Shown: positions 1 to 7,496, numbered from the stretch's first letter. The stretch: DNA of 18,660 bases from DATKMP01 sp035541775 (GCA_035541775.1 DATKMP010000306.1:1-18660); one strand, 5' to 3'. The notes: generated from the letters alone by a model not told the origin. Numbers and translations: made by a program.

Positions 1-342
1 GAAGGGCACTTCGGCGCACAGGATGGCGTCGGTTCGACGGCAGATAATTTGAAAGCAGCCATCGCTGGTGAAACCTACGAGTTCACTCACATGTATCCTC
101 CGATGGCAGAACAAGCGAATGCGGATAATCATAAAGCAAAACGCATGTTCAACTACGCGCTCAAGGTCGAAGCAGTGCATGCACAATTATATAAACTGGC
201 GCTCCAAGCTGTTGAACAAGGAAAAGATTTAGACGTAAGCGAAATATATATTTGCCCTGTGTGCGGCAATATCGAGTTCGGCAAGCCGACAGAAAATTGC
301 AGCGTGTGCGGCCTGCCTGCGGCTAAATTTATTAAGCTGTAA
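1..342 (+). CDS. rbr: Rubrerythrin, 3' part (5' end outside the window)
   Basis: The reading frame is open from base 1 and ends at TAA 340-342, giving 113 residues. Residues 1-85 are the last part of a ferritin-like diiron domain: GETYEFTHMYPPMAEQA carries one Glu ligand helix, and ALKVEAVHAQLY carries the Glu/His ligands of another. Residues from about 88 form the small rubredoxin-like iron site, CPVCG, then 11 residues, then CSVCG. This two-domain order is diagnostic of rubrerythrin, a cytosolic non-heme iron peroxidase that reduces hydrogen peroxide in anaerobes and microaerophiles. Full-length family members are about 165-195 residues, so roughly 60-80 residues lie upstream. The gene is closed by a strong terminator 16 bases after the stop, so it is transcribed separately from the kinase downstream. 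Identity is secure; the start cannot be seen. Confidence 0.93.
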   Translation, partial: EGHFGAQDGVGSTADNLKAAIAGETYEFTHMYPPMAEQANADNHKAKRMFNYALKVEAVHAQLYKLALQAVEQGKDLDVSEIYICPVCGNIEFGKPTENCSVCGLPAAKFIKL

Positions 343-358
343 ATTCATGATATCAGCA

Positions 359-400
359 AGAGTGTGTCGTTTTCCGAACGGCACACTCTCGGATTTTTTG
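359..400 (+). terminator. Rho-independent terminator after rubrerythrin
   Basis: An 8-bp perfect stem, agagtgtg (359-366) with cacactct (382-389), is topped by an inner 4-bp stem, cgtt (368-371) with aacg (377-380). It is followed by gga and a run of six T (394-399). Stem plus T-tract directly after the rubrerythrin stop is a textbook intrinsic terminator. Confidence 0.85.
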
Positions 401-761
401 TGAAGGACGGCCATGAAGGCCATTGCAATAAATTATTCCTCGGATCACAAGAACCAAAAAAAATTTTTTCACGGCCTCGTTCATTATCGAAGCATTATTT
501 TTTTATTCCATTCTCAATCTCCAGAGATTTACTTCCTTATACCAAACCTCTGTGCAACGCAATTTCTTTATGTCGCCTTTATCGTTTATAAGATATATTT
601 CCTATTTCTTGGGATATTTTTGCACGATGGAACATTTTTGTTGAATAAGTCAACTATTTCTACTTATTTAAAACTGGCATAGCGCTTGTCAAAGCCATTG
701 AGACTGTGTCAGAACTTTTAGTTTTTGTTTTTCAGTATCAAAACAAGAACGAACGTCATCA
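401..761. other. 361-bp non-coding spacer before the sensor kinase
   Basis: AT-rich DNA with homopolymer A/T runs (about 455-472). Small frames here have no ribosome binding site and no recognisable protein. It contains a short inverted repeat, gttga (640-644) with tcaac (650-654), and a weak sigma-54-like element (675-690). It presumably holds the promoter of the kinase operon, but I cannot place a convincing -35/-10 pair. Confidence 0.6.
675..690 (+). promoter_or_regulatory. Weak sigma-54-like -24/-12 element
   Basis: The sequence tggcatagcgcttgtc has GG (676-677) and, ten bases later, GT (688-689), where the sigma-54 consensus is TGGCAC-N5-TTGCA with GG-N10-GC. The -24 half fits well and the -12 half deviates at one invariant base. 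It lies 72 bases before a kinase gene whose partner is a sigma-54 activator, so autoregulation is conceivable. Treat as a candidate only. Confidence 0.2.
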
Positions 762-2423
762 ATGTCCGACGTTAGTTTATTTTTGTCGAAGTCTCCATCG
801 GAACAAAAAAAGTCGCGTATGAAAATTGTCAATCAACTTGGATTTCGATTGTTTCTCGGCATCACAGTCATTATGCTGATCGGTACTGCTATCTTCGTCA
901 CGATCGTTGTCGATTGGCAAACGCAGCAGTATGTAGATTCCGCCACACGCTTTGCATCCGATATGAGCGACGTCATCGCGCACTCCACACGGTACAGTAT
1001 GATGCTCAATCGTCAGGAAGACATTTATCAAATCATCAAAACCATCGGCAGTGAACCGCGCATCGAAGGCATCCGTATCTATAACAAAAAAGGCGTGGTG
1101 ACATATTCGACCATGGAAAACGAAGTCAATAAAAATGTCAATATGAGCGCGGAAGCATGCACCGGTTGCCACGGCAGCGGCAAGCCGACTCCCAAAGATA
1201 CCACAACACTGACCCGAATTTTTCCATCACCGAAAGGATACCGCGTGATGGGAATCATCACGCCGATTCGCAACGATAAAACATGTTCCACGGCAAGCTG
1301 CCACGCACACGAAGCGTCGCAAACGGTTCTGGGAATTTTGGATGTGATGATTCCTTTGCAAGATGTTGACCGCCATGTTGCCGCCGTGCGCAACACACAA
1401 ATTGTTTCCGCAATTCTTCTTGTCGTTGCACTGATTGGATTCGTTCTTACGTTCGTCCGGAAAACGGTCAGCGTTCCTGTTCACAAATTGGCGCTCGGCA
1501 CTCAAGAAATCGTGAAAGGAAATCTCCAGCACCACATCGATATTGCGACCAAAGATGAAATCGGCGGTCTTGCAACTTCTTTCAACCGCATGACGGAAGA
1601 GTTGAAACGCGCACATGAAGAATTGACTGCATGGGGAAACAATTTAGAACAGCGTGTCGCACAAAAAACCGAAGAACTGCGCCGTGCCCAGGCGCACATG
1701 GTGCATGTCGAAAAAATGGTCTCGCTCGGAACACTGGCGGCCACGGTCGCGCACGAATTGAACAATCCGTTGGAAGGCGTGTTGACGTACGCAAAACTTC
1801 TCCGCAGGAAATTACAAAACGGCACGCCATCCGCCGAAGAAGCGCAGGAAATGATTTCCGAATTGACGATGATCGCCGATGAGACCACCCGCTGTGGCAA
1901 CATCGTTAAAAATTTATTGTTGTTCTCGCGTGAAAAAGTCGGAGAATTCAACGATGCCGACCTGCGTGCCATCATCGAACAGAGCATCAAACTCATCGGC
2001 CATCATTTTCAAATGCACAACATTCAACTGGAACTTGAGCTCGGCGATCAACCTGCTATCGTGTACTGCGACGCGCATCAATTAGAAGAAGCGCTGCTGG
2101 CGATGGAGATCAATGCGGTGGAAGCAATGCCCAACAGCGGTACATTCCGCATCGCGGTCCGCGACCTTCCGTCTTTGAAGGCGGTCGAAATTTGCATCAG
2201 CGATACCGGCACGGGAATTACGGAAGAAGATTTACCGCACATCTTCGAACCGTTCTTCACCACCAAAAAAGACGGCAAAGGAACCGGACTCGGCCTTTCC
2301 GTTGTTTATGGCATTATCGAACGACATCGTGGAAATATTTCTGTCGAATCCACGGCAGCGGGCGGCACAACATTTACGATTCTCATTCCCAAGCATCATG
2401 AACAGACGATTTCGGAAAACTAA
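762..2423 (+). CDS. Membrane sensor histidine kinase with c-type-heme-like motifs in the periplasmic domain
   Basis: A 553-residue two-component sensor kinase in the inner membrane. In order: TM1 at about 28-50; a periplasmic sensor at about 51-212; TM2 at about 213-232; HAMP linker at about 233-285; a short coiled coil; HisKA with phospho-acceptor His331 in VAHELNNPLEG; HATPase_c with the N-box around Asn451, DTGTG at 481-485 and GTGLG at 507-511. The periplasmic part carries a canonical CXXCH (CTGCH, 133-137) and a second Cys-X4-Cys-His (175-181), so one or two covalent hemes are likely. Such sensors read redox state or bind small ligands. The response regulator starts 23 bases after the stop, making a cognate pair. 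The ATG at 762 has a poor ribosome site; the ATG at 819 (Met20), just before TM1, is a plausible alternative start preceded by ggaacaaaaaaag. The ligand is unknown. Confidence 0.92.
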   Translation: MSDVSLFLSKSPSEQKKSRMKIVNQLGFRLFLGITVIMLIGTAIFVTIVVDWQTQQYVDSATRFASDMSDVIAHSTRYSMMLNRQEDIYQIIKTIGSEPRIEGIRIYNKKGVVTYSTMENEVNKNVNMSAEACTGCHGSGKPTPKDTTTLTRIFPSPKGYRVMGIITPIRNDKTCSTASCHAHEASQTVLGILDVMIPLQDVDRHVAAVRNTQIVSAILLVVALIGFVLTFVRKTVSVPVHKLALGTQEIVKGNLQHHIDIATKDEIGGLATSFNRMTEELKRAHEELTAWGNNLEQRVAQKTEELRRAQAHMVHVEKMVSLGTLAATVAHELNNPLEGVLTYAKLLRRKLQNGTPSAEEAQEMISELTMIADETTRCGNIVKNLLLFSREKVGEFNDADLRAIIEQSIKLIGHHFQMHNIQLELELGDQPAIVYCDAHQLEEALLAMEINAVEAMPNSGTFRIAVRDLPSLKAVEICISDTGTGITEEDLPHIFEPFFTTKKDGKGTGLGLSVVYGIIERHRGNISVESTAAGGTTFTILIPKHHEQTISEN

Positions 2424-2434
2424 ATTCTATCAGT

Positions 2435-2440
2435 GTGAGG
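2435..2440 (+). promoter_or_regulatory. Ribosome binding site fixing the regulator start at 2447
   Basis: The sequence gtgagg lies 6 bases before ATG 2447. The in-frame GTG at 2435 is part of this site, so it is unlikely to be the start codon. Confidence 0.6.
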
Positions 2441-2446
2441 CATACT

Positions 2447-3802
2447 ATGGCTGAAAAAAAATCTGCACCGCATAGCATTTTAATTGTGGACGATGAAAAA
2501 ATTGTCCGCGATTCACTCACCAAGTGGTTCAAGCAAGACGGCTATCGCGTCGAAGCGGCCGAAGACGCCACGCATGCGTTGAAGTTGATGGCGGAAGGTC
2601 CGTGGGAAGTTATTTTACTGGATATTAAAATGCCGGGCATCAGCGGATTAGAATTGCAAAAGCGATTGGTCGAACTCGACAAAGCCGCTGCTATTATCAT
2701 GATCACTGCATTCGCATCCGTCGAAAGCGCGGTGCAGGCGTTAAAAGAAGGCGCATTCGATTACGTCACCAAACCGATCGATCCCGACCATCTCTCGCAT
2801 CTTGTCGCCAATGCGTTGAAGCAGCGAACGTTGGAAGAGGAAAATATCAAGCTGCGCGAGCACATTTCCGATGTGTCGAAAACCAGCGACATTGTCGGCG
2901 AGAGCCAGCAACTTAAAAAAGTTCTTGAGATGGCAAAGAATGTCGCCCAGACCGATACAACCGTGATGCTGCGCGGCGAAAGCGGTACCGGGAAAGAATT
3001 AATCGCACGCGCCATTCATGCCAACAGTTCGCGGCGCTATTTTCCCATCATCGCCGTTAATTGCGGCGCCGTTGCAGAAAGTTTATTGGAAAGCGAATTG
3101 TTTGGGCATGAAAAAGGCGCATTCACCGGCGCGCAGTACCGCCGCAAAGGAAAATTTGAACTTGCAGACGGCGGCACGATTTTTTTAGATGAAGTCGGAA
3201 CGATCAGCCAGAAAATGCAAATCCAGTTGCTACGCGTCATCGAATCCAAACAATTTTCTCGCGTGGGCGGCAACGATGTCATCAGCAGCGATTTCCGTGT
3301 CATCTGCGCCACGAACGGCGACCTGGAAGCAGCGGTGAAACAAGGAATATTCCGGGAAGATTTATATTACCGGCTTAACGTCTTTTCAATTTTCATTCCG
3401 CCCTTGCGCGAACGGCGTTACGATATTCCGCTGCTCGCACAATATTTCGTCCACAAATACGCTGCCATGATGCACAAACAAGTGAACGAGATCAGCGCTG
3501 CGGCATTAGATATCTTAGTTCAGTATCACTGGCCCGGCAACGTTCGCGAATTGGAAAATGTTATTGAACGTGCGATGGTGCTCGCAACACCTTCAGCAAT
3601 CCAGCAATCGGATTTGCCATTCCAACTCGCACCGAATGTACAGAGTGCGTACGGCGAATCGCTTTCCGCCATGGAACGTGCCCACATTGAATCGATTCTC
3701 TTGAAAAACAATTGGAACATTTCGCGTTCGGCGGAAATTTTAGAAATCGACCGTGTGACACTCTATAATAAAATTTCCAAATACGGTTTGAAGAAACCGT
3801 AA
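2447..3802 (+). CDS. NtrC-family sigma-54-dependent response regulator
   Basis: With ATG 2447 the protein is 451 residues, normal for the family. Residues 8-125 are a receiver domain: acidic pocket Asp15/Asp16, phospho-acceptor Asp59 (LLDIKMPG), Thr87 and Lys109. Residues 145-385 are the AAA+ sigma-54 interaction domain: Walker A GESGTGKE (177-184), the sigma-54-contacting GAFTGA loop (224-229), Walker B TIFLDEVG with Asp248/Glu249, and the WPGNVREL signature (362-369). Residues about 420-447 form a Fis-type helix-turn-helix (SRSAEILEIDRVTLYNKI). It should be phosphorylated by the upstream kinase, then hydrolyse ATP to open sigma-54 promoters. All motifs are intact. Its targets are unknown; the operon itself and the downstream protease gene are candidates. 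It is almost contiguous with the metalloprotease gene, which starts 3 bases after the stop. Confidence 0.96.
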   Translation: MAEKKSAPHSILIVDDEKIVRDSLTKWFKQDGYRVEAAEDATHALKLMAEGPWEVILLDIKMPGISGLELQKRLVELDKAAAIIMITAFASVESAVQALKEGAFDYVTKPIDPDHLSHLVANALKQRTLEEENIKLREHISDVSKTSDIVGESQQLKKVLEMAKNVAQTDTTVMLRGESGTGKELIARAIHANSSRRYFPIIAVNCGAVAESLLESELFGHEKGAFTGAQYRRKGKFELADGGTIFLDEVGTISQKMQIQLLRVIESKQFSRVGGNDVISSDFRVICATNGDLEAAVKQGIFREDLYYRLNVFSIFIPPLRERRYDIPLLAQYFVHKYAAMMHKQVNEISAAALDILVQYHWPGNVRELENVIERAMVLATPSAIQQSDLPFQLAPNVQSAYGESLSAMERAHIESILLKNNWNISRSAEILEIDRVTLYNKISKYGLKKP

Positions 3803-3805
3803 CCC

Positions 3806-4339
3806 ATGTCGTCCATTCTCATCGTTCCGATCCGGCCAGTGGATCATGCAGAACTCGCGTCGCTTGCCGGACCGTTAGAAGCATCATTCCACCTTCCCGC
3901 TGCTATCGAGGAAAGGAATTATCTTGATCCTTCCTTTGCATTGGATTCCTATCGCAGCCAGTTTAATTCTACCGCAATTATCGTCAAACTGCTGGAACGC
4001 TTTCCGCACTTCGACGGAAAAATTCTCGGCATCACCGCCGTGGATTTATTCGTCCCTGTTCTCACCTATGTCTTCGGCGAAGCGCAGCTTGACGGCAAAG
4101 CAGCCGTTGTTTCCACATTTCGCTTGCGGGAAGAATTCTTTGGTTTAGATGCCGATCCGAAGTTAGAACGAACGCGCCTGCTCAAAGAAGCCATTCACGA
4201 ATTAGGACACACCTTCGGGCTTATTCACTGCCGCAACTACGATTGCGTTATGCACTCTTCGACATCGGTCGAAGAAGTCGATTTGAAACCCACGGATTTT
4301 TGCGAAGACTGCCGCAAACAATTCGTGCATGCAGATTAG
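3806..4339 (+). CDS. amzA: Archaemetzincin-type zinc metalloprotease
   Basis: A 177-residue soluble protein without a signal peptide. It carries the whole archaemetzincin signature: HELGHTFGLIH (131-141) with zinc ligands His131, His135 and His141 and catalytic Glu132; then Cys142 and Cys147, the Met149 turn, and CEDC with Cys166 and Cys169. These four cysteines bind a second zinc in structurally known family members. Length matches the archaeal and bacterial family (about 170-200). It begins 3 bases after the regulator stop without a clear own ribosome site, so translation is probably coupled and it belongs to the kinase-regulator operon. The physiological substrate of bacterial archaemetzincins is not known. 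Its place directly behind a redox-type two-component system is the main contextual clue. Confidence 0.93.
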   Translation: MSSILIVPIRPVDHAELASLAGPLEASFHLPAAIEERNYLDPSFALDSYRSQFNSTAIIVKLLERFPHFDGKILGITAVDLFVPVLTYVFGEAQLDGKAAVVSTFRLREEFFGLDADPKLERTRLLKEAIHELGHTFGLIHCRNYDCVMHSSTSVEEVDLKPTDFCEDCRKQFVHAD

Positions 4340-4518
4340 TTGCGCCTCTCCCGTTCACCTACCATGCGTTTATTCTTGAGCGAAGTTTTTAAAGCTAGCT
4401 TCGTTGGAACAATAAGGGGCATTCATTCGTTTTTAGTATAAACGCAGCAATTGATCTTTATCATTTGATATTTAACAAAGATTCCATTTCTTGAAAGAAG
4501 AGTGAAAGGAATAATTTG

Positions 4519-6297
4519 ATGCATAGGCCAAGAAAAAATAAAATTGTTATCATCACCATACTGATGCTGGTATTGTCTTCCAATTTATGGCCGCAGTCTT
4601 CGAACAATGCAGCCGGATATCCAATCGACGGCTCGCATCTTCTCCGGAAAGAGGGACGGCTCTTGCATGCGTATGAACAGCTTCATCCGGATATCATTTT
4701 ACAGCGCACAGCGCTCCGCAAAACAACGGCAGGACCATGGGGATTTACTACGGGATCGACGCATTCATGGTATGCAACAGATATGTCCGATCCCAATAAT
4801 AATTTTGAATATCTCGTTTCTTCCACATGCCGTGCTGTCGGCAACAATTGCTATATTTTTGTCGAAGATTCCAGTTGGGCGAACGGCCGTGTGAATCAAA
4901 CGGTGGTGGATTCTATTCAGCATGCATTCGATTTCCGAACGCCGGCAAATCCTTCTGAAGGAATTTTCCAGATGGATACTTCCACCTTTGGTAATCCGCC
5001 GGATGTGGACAACGATCCGAAGATTATTATTCTGATCTTAAATATTCGAGACGGTTATACTCCGGGCGGCGGATATGTTGCCGGATATTTTTACGACATC
5101 AACGAGTACCCAACTTCAGAGGTGCAGGCCGTCCTTGGAGCCAAACGTTTTTCCAACGATGCAGAAATATATTACTTAGACTGCAATCCGGCGAATCTCA
5201 CAACTCCAGCCGGTTTCACCGATGCATGTTCTACGACCGCGCATGAATTTCAGCACATGATTCATTTTAATTATACCGCTTTCATTAACTATAATTATAA
5301 TGTCACGCATTCATCATTTATTAACGAAGGATGTTCCGTGCTTGCTGAAGTCAATTGCGGATATGCTATTTATGACCAGCGCTTGTATGACGGCGAAACA
5401 GATCATTATTTGTTCGATTGGCGAACAGACAGCATCAATGTGGTGAGCAAAGATTATTCGCGCGCCGCACGATATTTTACGTATATGCGCGATCAAATCG
5501 GCATCGGCGTTTTCAAAAAAATTGTTTCCAGTATTTATGACAGCGTCACTTGCATCAACGATGCGTTGACAAGAGACAAAAGTTCGCATCGCTTTGGCGA
5601 TTTACTGCCCGATTGGTTCATCGCCAACATTCTGAATGACACTACCGTCAATCCGCTTTACGGATACCGGTATGCCGGGTTAGCCAGCGTTTCAACGACA
5701 ACGTTTAGTACGCCGTATAATTCTGCAAATAATATTTCCATCGAACGTTACGCCTCGAAGTATTATACGGTAAGCGGCGGAAATCATCTTAACGCAACCT
5801 TTGCCACAAAATTTCCCACCTTATGCGTGCAGGCCGTGGAAACAGGATCGAGCGGCAGCCGTGTTGTTCCGGTTCCAACCAACAAACAATTTTCAGAACC
5901 ATTATACGGCACAACGTATTCCTCGATCAACTTCATTGTCTATGATTCGTCCGGTACGAGTATTGACACAGTTTCGTTCACAATGTCCGGAGATTCCACA
6001 GCGACACAGGTTGCCGCGGCTTCTTCCCTTCCCTTGCAGTACGGATTGAATCAAAATTATCCCAATCCATTCAATCCTTCAACGGTTATTCGTTACTCGT
6101 TGCCCGTTGCAAGCAACGTATCGTTAAAAGTGTACGACATCTTGGGGCATGAAATTGCAACCTTGGTCAGTCAAAAAATACCGGCGGGAGTTCATTCCGT
6201 TTTCTTCGATGGTTCTCATGTTGCAAGCGGCGTGTACTTTTATCGCATCACGGCAGACCGCTTTACCGAAACAAGAAAGTTCGTTCTGTTGAAGTGA
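4519..6297 (+). CDS. Secreted HEXXH metalloprotease with type IX secretion C-terminal sorting domain
   Basis: 592 residues from ATG 4519; the aagga at 4506-4510 favours this ATG over the TTG at 4516. Residues 1-26 are a signal peptide (basic start, hydrophobic stretch IVIITILMLVL, then SSNLWPQ). The catalytic core holds HEFQH (242-246), with Glu243 as general base, followed by NEGCSVLAE (269-277), where a Glu is the likely third zinc ligand as in gluzincin-type families such as M6/M30. The exact peptidase family is not certain. Residues 504-592 form a type A T9SS sorting domain: the NYPNPFNPST start, a FlgD-like Ig fold and the terminal KFVLLK. This predicts export across the outer membrane, with removal of the tail. 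It stands alone between a 179-bp spacer and strong downstream hairpins, so it is monocistronic. It may be a target of the upstream regulator, but no clear sigma-54 site is visible before it. Confidence 0.9.
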   Translation: MHRPRKNKIVIITILMLVLSSNLWPQSSNNAAGYPIDGSHLLRKEGRLLHAYEQLHPDIILQRTALRKTTAGPWGFTTGSTHSWYATDMSDPNNNFEYLVSSTCRAVGNNCYIFVEDSSWANGRVNQTVVDSIQHAFDFRTPANPSEGIFQMDTSTFGNPPDVDNDPKIIILILNIRDGYTPGGGYVAGYFYDINEYPTSEVQAVLGAKRFSNDAEIYYLDCNPANLTTPAGFTDACSTTAHEFQHMIHFNYTAFINYNYNVTHSSFINEGCSVLAEVNCGYAIYDQRLYDGETDHYLFDWRTDSINVVSKDYSRAARYFTYMRDQIGIGVFKKIVSSIYDSVTCINDALTRDKSSHRFGDLLPDWFIANILNDTTVNPLYGYRYAGLASVSTTTFSTPYNSANNISIERYASKYYTVSGGNHLNATFATKFPTLCVQAVETGSSGSRVVPVPTNKQFSEPLYGTTYSSINFIVYDSSGTSIDTVSFTMSGDSTATQVAAASSLPLQYGLNQNYPNPFNPSTVIRYSLPVASNVSLKVYDILGHEIATLVSQKIPAGVHSVFFDGSHVASGVYFYRITADRFTETRKFVLLK

Positions 6298-6307
6298 ACT
6301 GATGTGA

Positions 6308-6345
6308 CCGCCACTCTTTCTCCTTCCATGCAAAGCGAGTGGCGG
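6308..6345. repeat. Strong hairpin after the T9SS metalloprotease
   Basis: A 9-bp perfect stem, ccgccactc (6308-6316) with gagtggcgg (6337-6345), 11 bases after the stop. There is no T-tract, so it is probably an mRNA 3'-end stabiliser or the first part of a bipartite termination region ending at 6426. Confidence 0.6.
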
Positions 6346-6403
6346 CCACCAGTACCTAAGAAGGTGTTGTCGTAAAAAAATTGCGGCAAAGAATTTTTCT
6401 TAT

Positions 6404-6426
6404 CCCGGGCTAACCGCCCGGGTTTT
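6404..6426 (+). terminator. Rho-independent terminator
   Basis: A 7-bp GC stem, cccgggc (6404-6410) with gcccggg (6416-6422), a 5-base loop and four T (6423-6426). It ends the metalloprotease transcript and separates it from the cluster beginning at 6673. Confidence 0.75.
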
Positions 6427-6672
6427 CAATTGTCGTTTTCCGCTTAAAATCAGCATCACAATTTCTCTTTGACTCTCCATCTTCGTTTTCAGCAAAATTT
6501 CGTGTAGTAAAAATATGACATGAAATCCGTTAAAATTACTACAGACAACGATTCAGAGATCTCGTACATTCGATCAATCGATTTTATAAACGATTGAAGC
6601 ACCGGACGCGAAAAATGTCTGTGTGCAGAAAGATGTGATCATTCAATTTGAAAGAATGACATCGAGAAAGCA

Positions 6673-6831
6673 ATGAACGTCGCAATCGTTACAACCATTC
6701 TTACCGTGGTCGGCTCTCTTATCGCTTTCCTGTATCAACAATGGGATGACGATACAACCATCGATCGACCTTCAAAAAATTTTCAACTGCAATTCGAACT
6801 CAACTCAAGCGTCCATCATATCATCCATTAA
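6673..6831 (+). CDS. Small single-pass membrane protein, 52 residues
   Basis: ATG 6673 to TAA 6829-6831. Residues about 3-20 form one hydrophobic helix (VAIVTTILTVVGSLIAFL), followed by YQQWDDD and a polar tail of about 30 residues. A moderate purine-rich site (gagaaag) precedes the ATG. The next gene begins 15 bases after the stop behind a perfect AGGAGGT, so the two look like one transcript and the peptide may be a partner of that membrane protein. No family is recognised. The clean helix, start site and tight spacing argue for a real gene, but conservation could not be tested. Confidence 0.55.
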   Translation: MNVAIVTTILTVVGSLIAFLYQQWDDDTTIDRPSKNFQLQFELNSSVHHIIH

Positions 6832-6835
6832 CACC

Positions 6836-6842
6836 AGGAGGT
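6836..6842 (+). promoter_or_regulatory. Consensus ribosome binding site (AGGAGGT) for the gene at 6847
   Basis: A full anti-16S match 4 bases before ATG 6847, stronger than the sites of most neighbours. This suggests high translation of this membrane protein relative to the small peptide before it. Confidence 0.7.
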
Positions 6843-6846
6843 CGTT

Positions 6847-7434
6847 ATGCATCCGTTCATTTGGTTTTGGTTTTCTGTTGCAACGTTTGTACTGCTCATC
6901 ATGTTCTTTGATATCAAATGTTCTCTTTTGCGGGATACCAGCACCGCCCAGCATAAGCCGTACAGTTTTGCGCGTATTCAGCTTGCGTGGTGGACGGTCA
7001 TCATCTTTTCGTCGCTTATCGCCATCCTGACCTTGAAAGCCGGCATGCCCACGTTCGATTCCTCGATTCTCGTGCTGCTCGGCATCAGCTCTGCCACCAC
7101 CGCTGCTGCGCGCGTGATCGATGTTGCCGATCAGCAAAACACGAACATCGTTCGCAATCAAAATGGCGAAAGTGAAAACTTCCTGTTAGATATTTTATCG
7201 GACAATAACGGCGTGAGCATGCACCGTTTCCAGACCGTCGTACTTAATATCATCTTCGGCGTCTGGTTCGCCTGCTCTATGCTGGACCATCTAAAACAGT
7301 TTTTAAACAATGTCCCGTACTTCGCGAACAACATTGACCATATTCTTCCCGTGCTCGATCCCAACAATCTTATCCTTCTCGGTTTAAGTTCCGGTACGTA
7401 CGCCGCATTAAAGATCGCGGAAAATAAAAAATGA
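6847..7434 (+). CDS. Four-helix inner-membrane protein with internal duplication, function unknown
   Basis: 195 residues without a cleavable signal. Hydrophobic segments lie at about 4-22, 45-63, 130-146 and 172-186. The two halves repeat one pattern. First half: SFARIQLAWW (40-49), a helix, then LLGISSATTAAAR (77-89). Second half: SMHRFQTVV (124-132), a helix, then LLGLSSGTYAALK (177-189). The R-x-Q before the helix and the LLGxSSxT motif after it are shared. A polar stretch rich in Asn/Asp/Glu (93-123, including FLLDILSDNNGVS) separates them and probably lies in the cytosol. I recall no named function for this family. It is preceded by the 52-residue peptide, and a 111-bp spacer with a palindrome separates it from the next gene. 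A role as a membrane sensor or anchor is inference only. Confidence 0.75.
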   Translation: MHPFIWFWFSVATFVLLIMFFDIKCSLLRDTSTAQHKPYSFARIQLAWWTVIIFSSLIAILTLKAGMPTFDSSILVLLGISSATTAAARVIDVADQQNTNIVRNQNGESENFLLDILSDNNGVSMHRFQTVVLNIIFGVWFACSMLDHLKQFLNNVPYFANNIDHILPVLDPNNLILLGLSSGTYAALKIAENKK

Positions 7435-7480
7435 GAGTTTAAAAAAACCTATAAAAAAACGACAGTCATATATCAGCGAA

Positions 7481-7496
7481 ACTTTGCATGCAAAGT
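7481..7496. promoter_or_regulatory. Perfect 16-bp palindrome, candidate operator
   Basis: actttgcatgcaaagt is its own reverse complement. It is followed at once by tataac (7496-7501), which could serve as a -10 element, and it lies 50 bases before ATG 7546. A dimeric regulator could bind here and control the genes from 7546 onward. No matching -35 element is visible, so the promoter part is tentative. Confidence 0.45.

Larger units (their letters stand above)
6298..6672. other. 375-bp intergenic region between the metalloprotease and the membrane/protease cluster
   Basis: The first third holds the two hairpins described separately. The remainder (6427-6672) is AT-rich and non-coding. It has a 7-bp inverted repeat, tcaatcg (6574-6580) with cgattga (6591-6597), around an AT core (attttataaa). 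This is a plausible operator in the expected promoter region of the gene at 6673. No convincing -35/-10 pair was identified. Confidence 0.55.

Noticed and set aside
364..682. Two overlapping small frames in the spacer before the kinase
   Set aside because: One begins inside the rubrerythrin terminator; both are low-complexity AT-rich translations without ribosome sites.
777..1996. Several long reverse-strand frames under the kinase gene
   Set aside because: Shadows of a gene with clear domains on the + strand; no motifs of their own.
2435..2437. GTG as start of the response regulator
   Set aside because: It is part of the ribosome binding site for the ATG at 2447.
4381..4403. Stem cgaag/cttcg after the archaemetzincin gene as terminator
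   Set aside because: Only 5 bp with a 13-base loop and no T-tract.
4406..4420. Sigma-54-like element before the T9SS protease
   Set aside because: Spacing between GG and GC is 11 rather than 10 and the flanking bases do not match.
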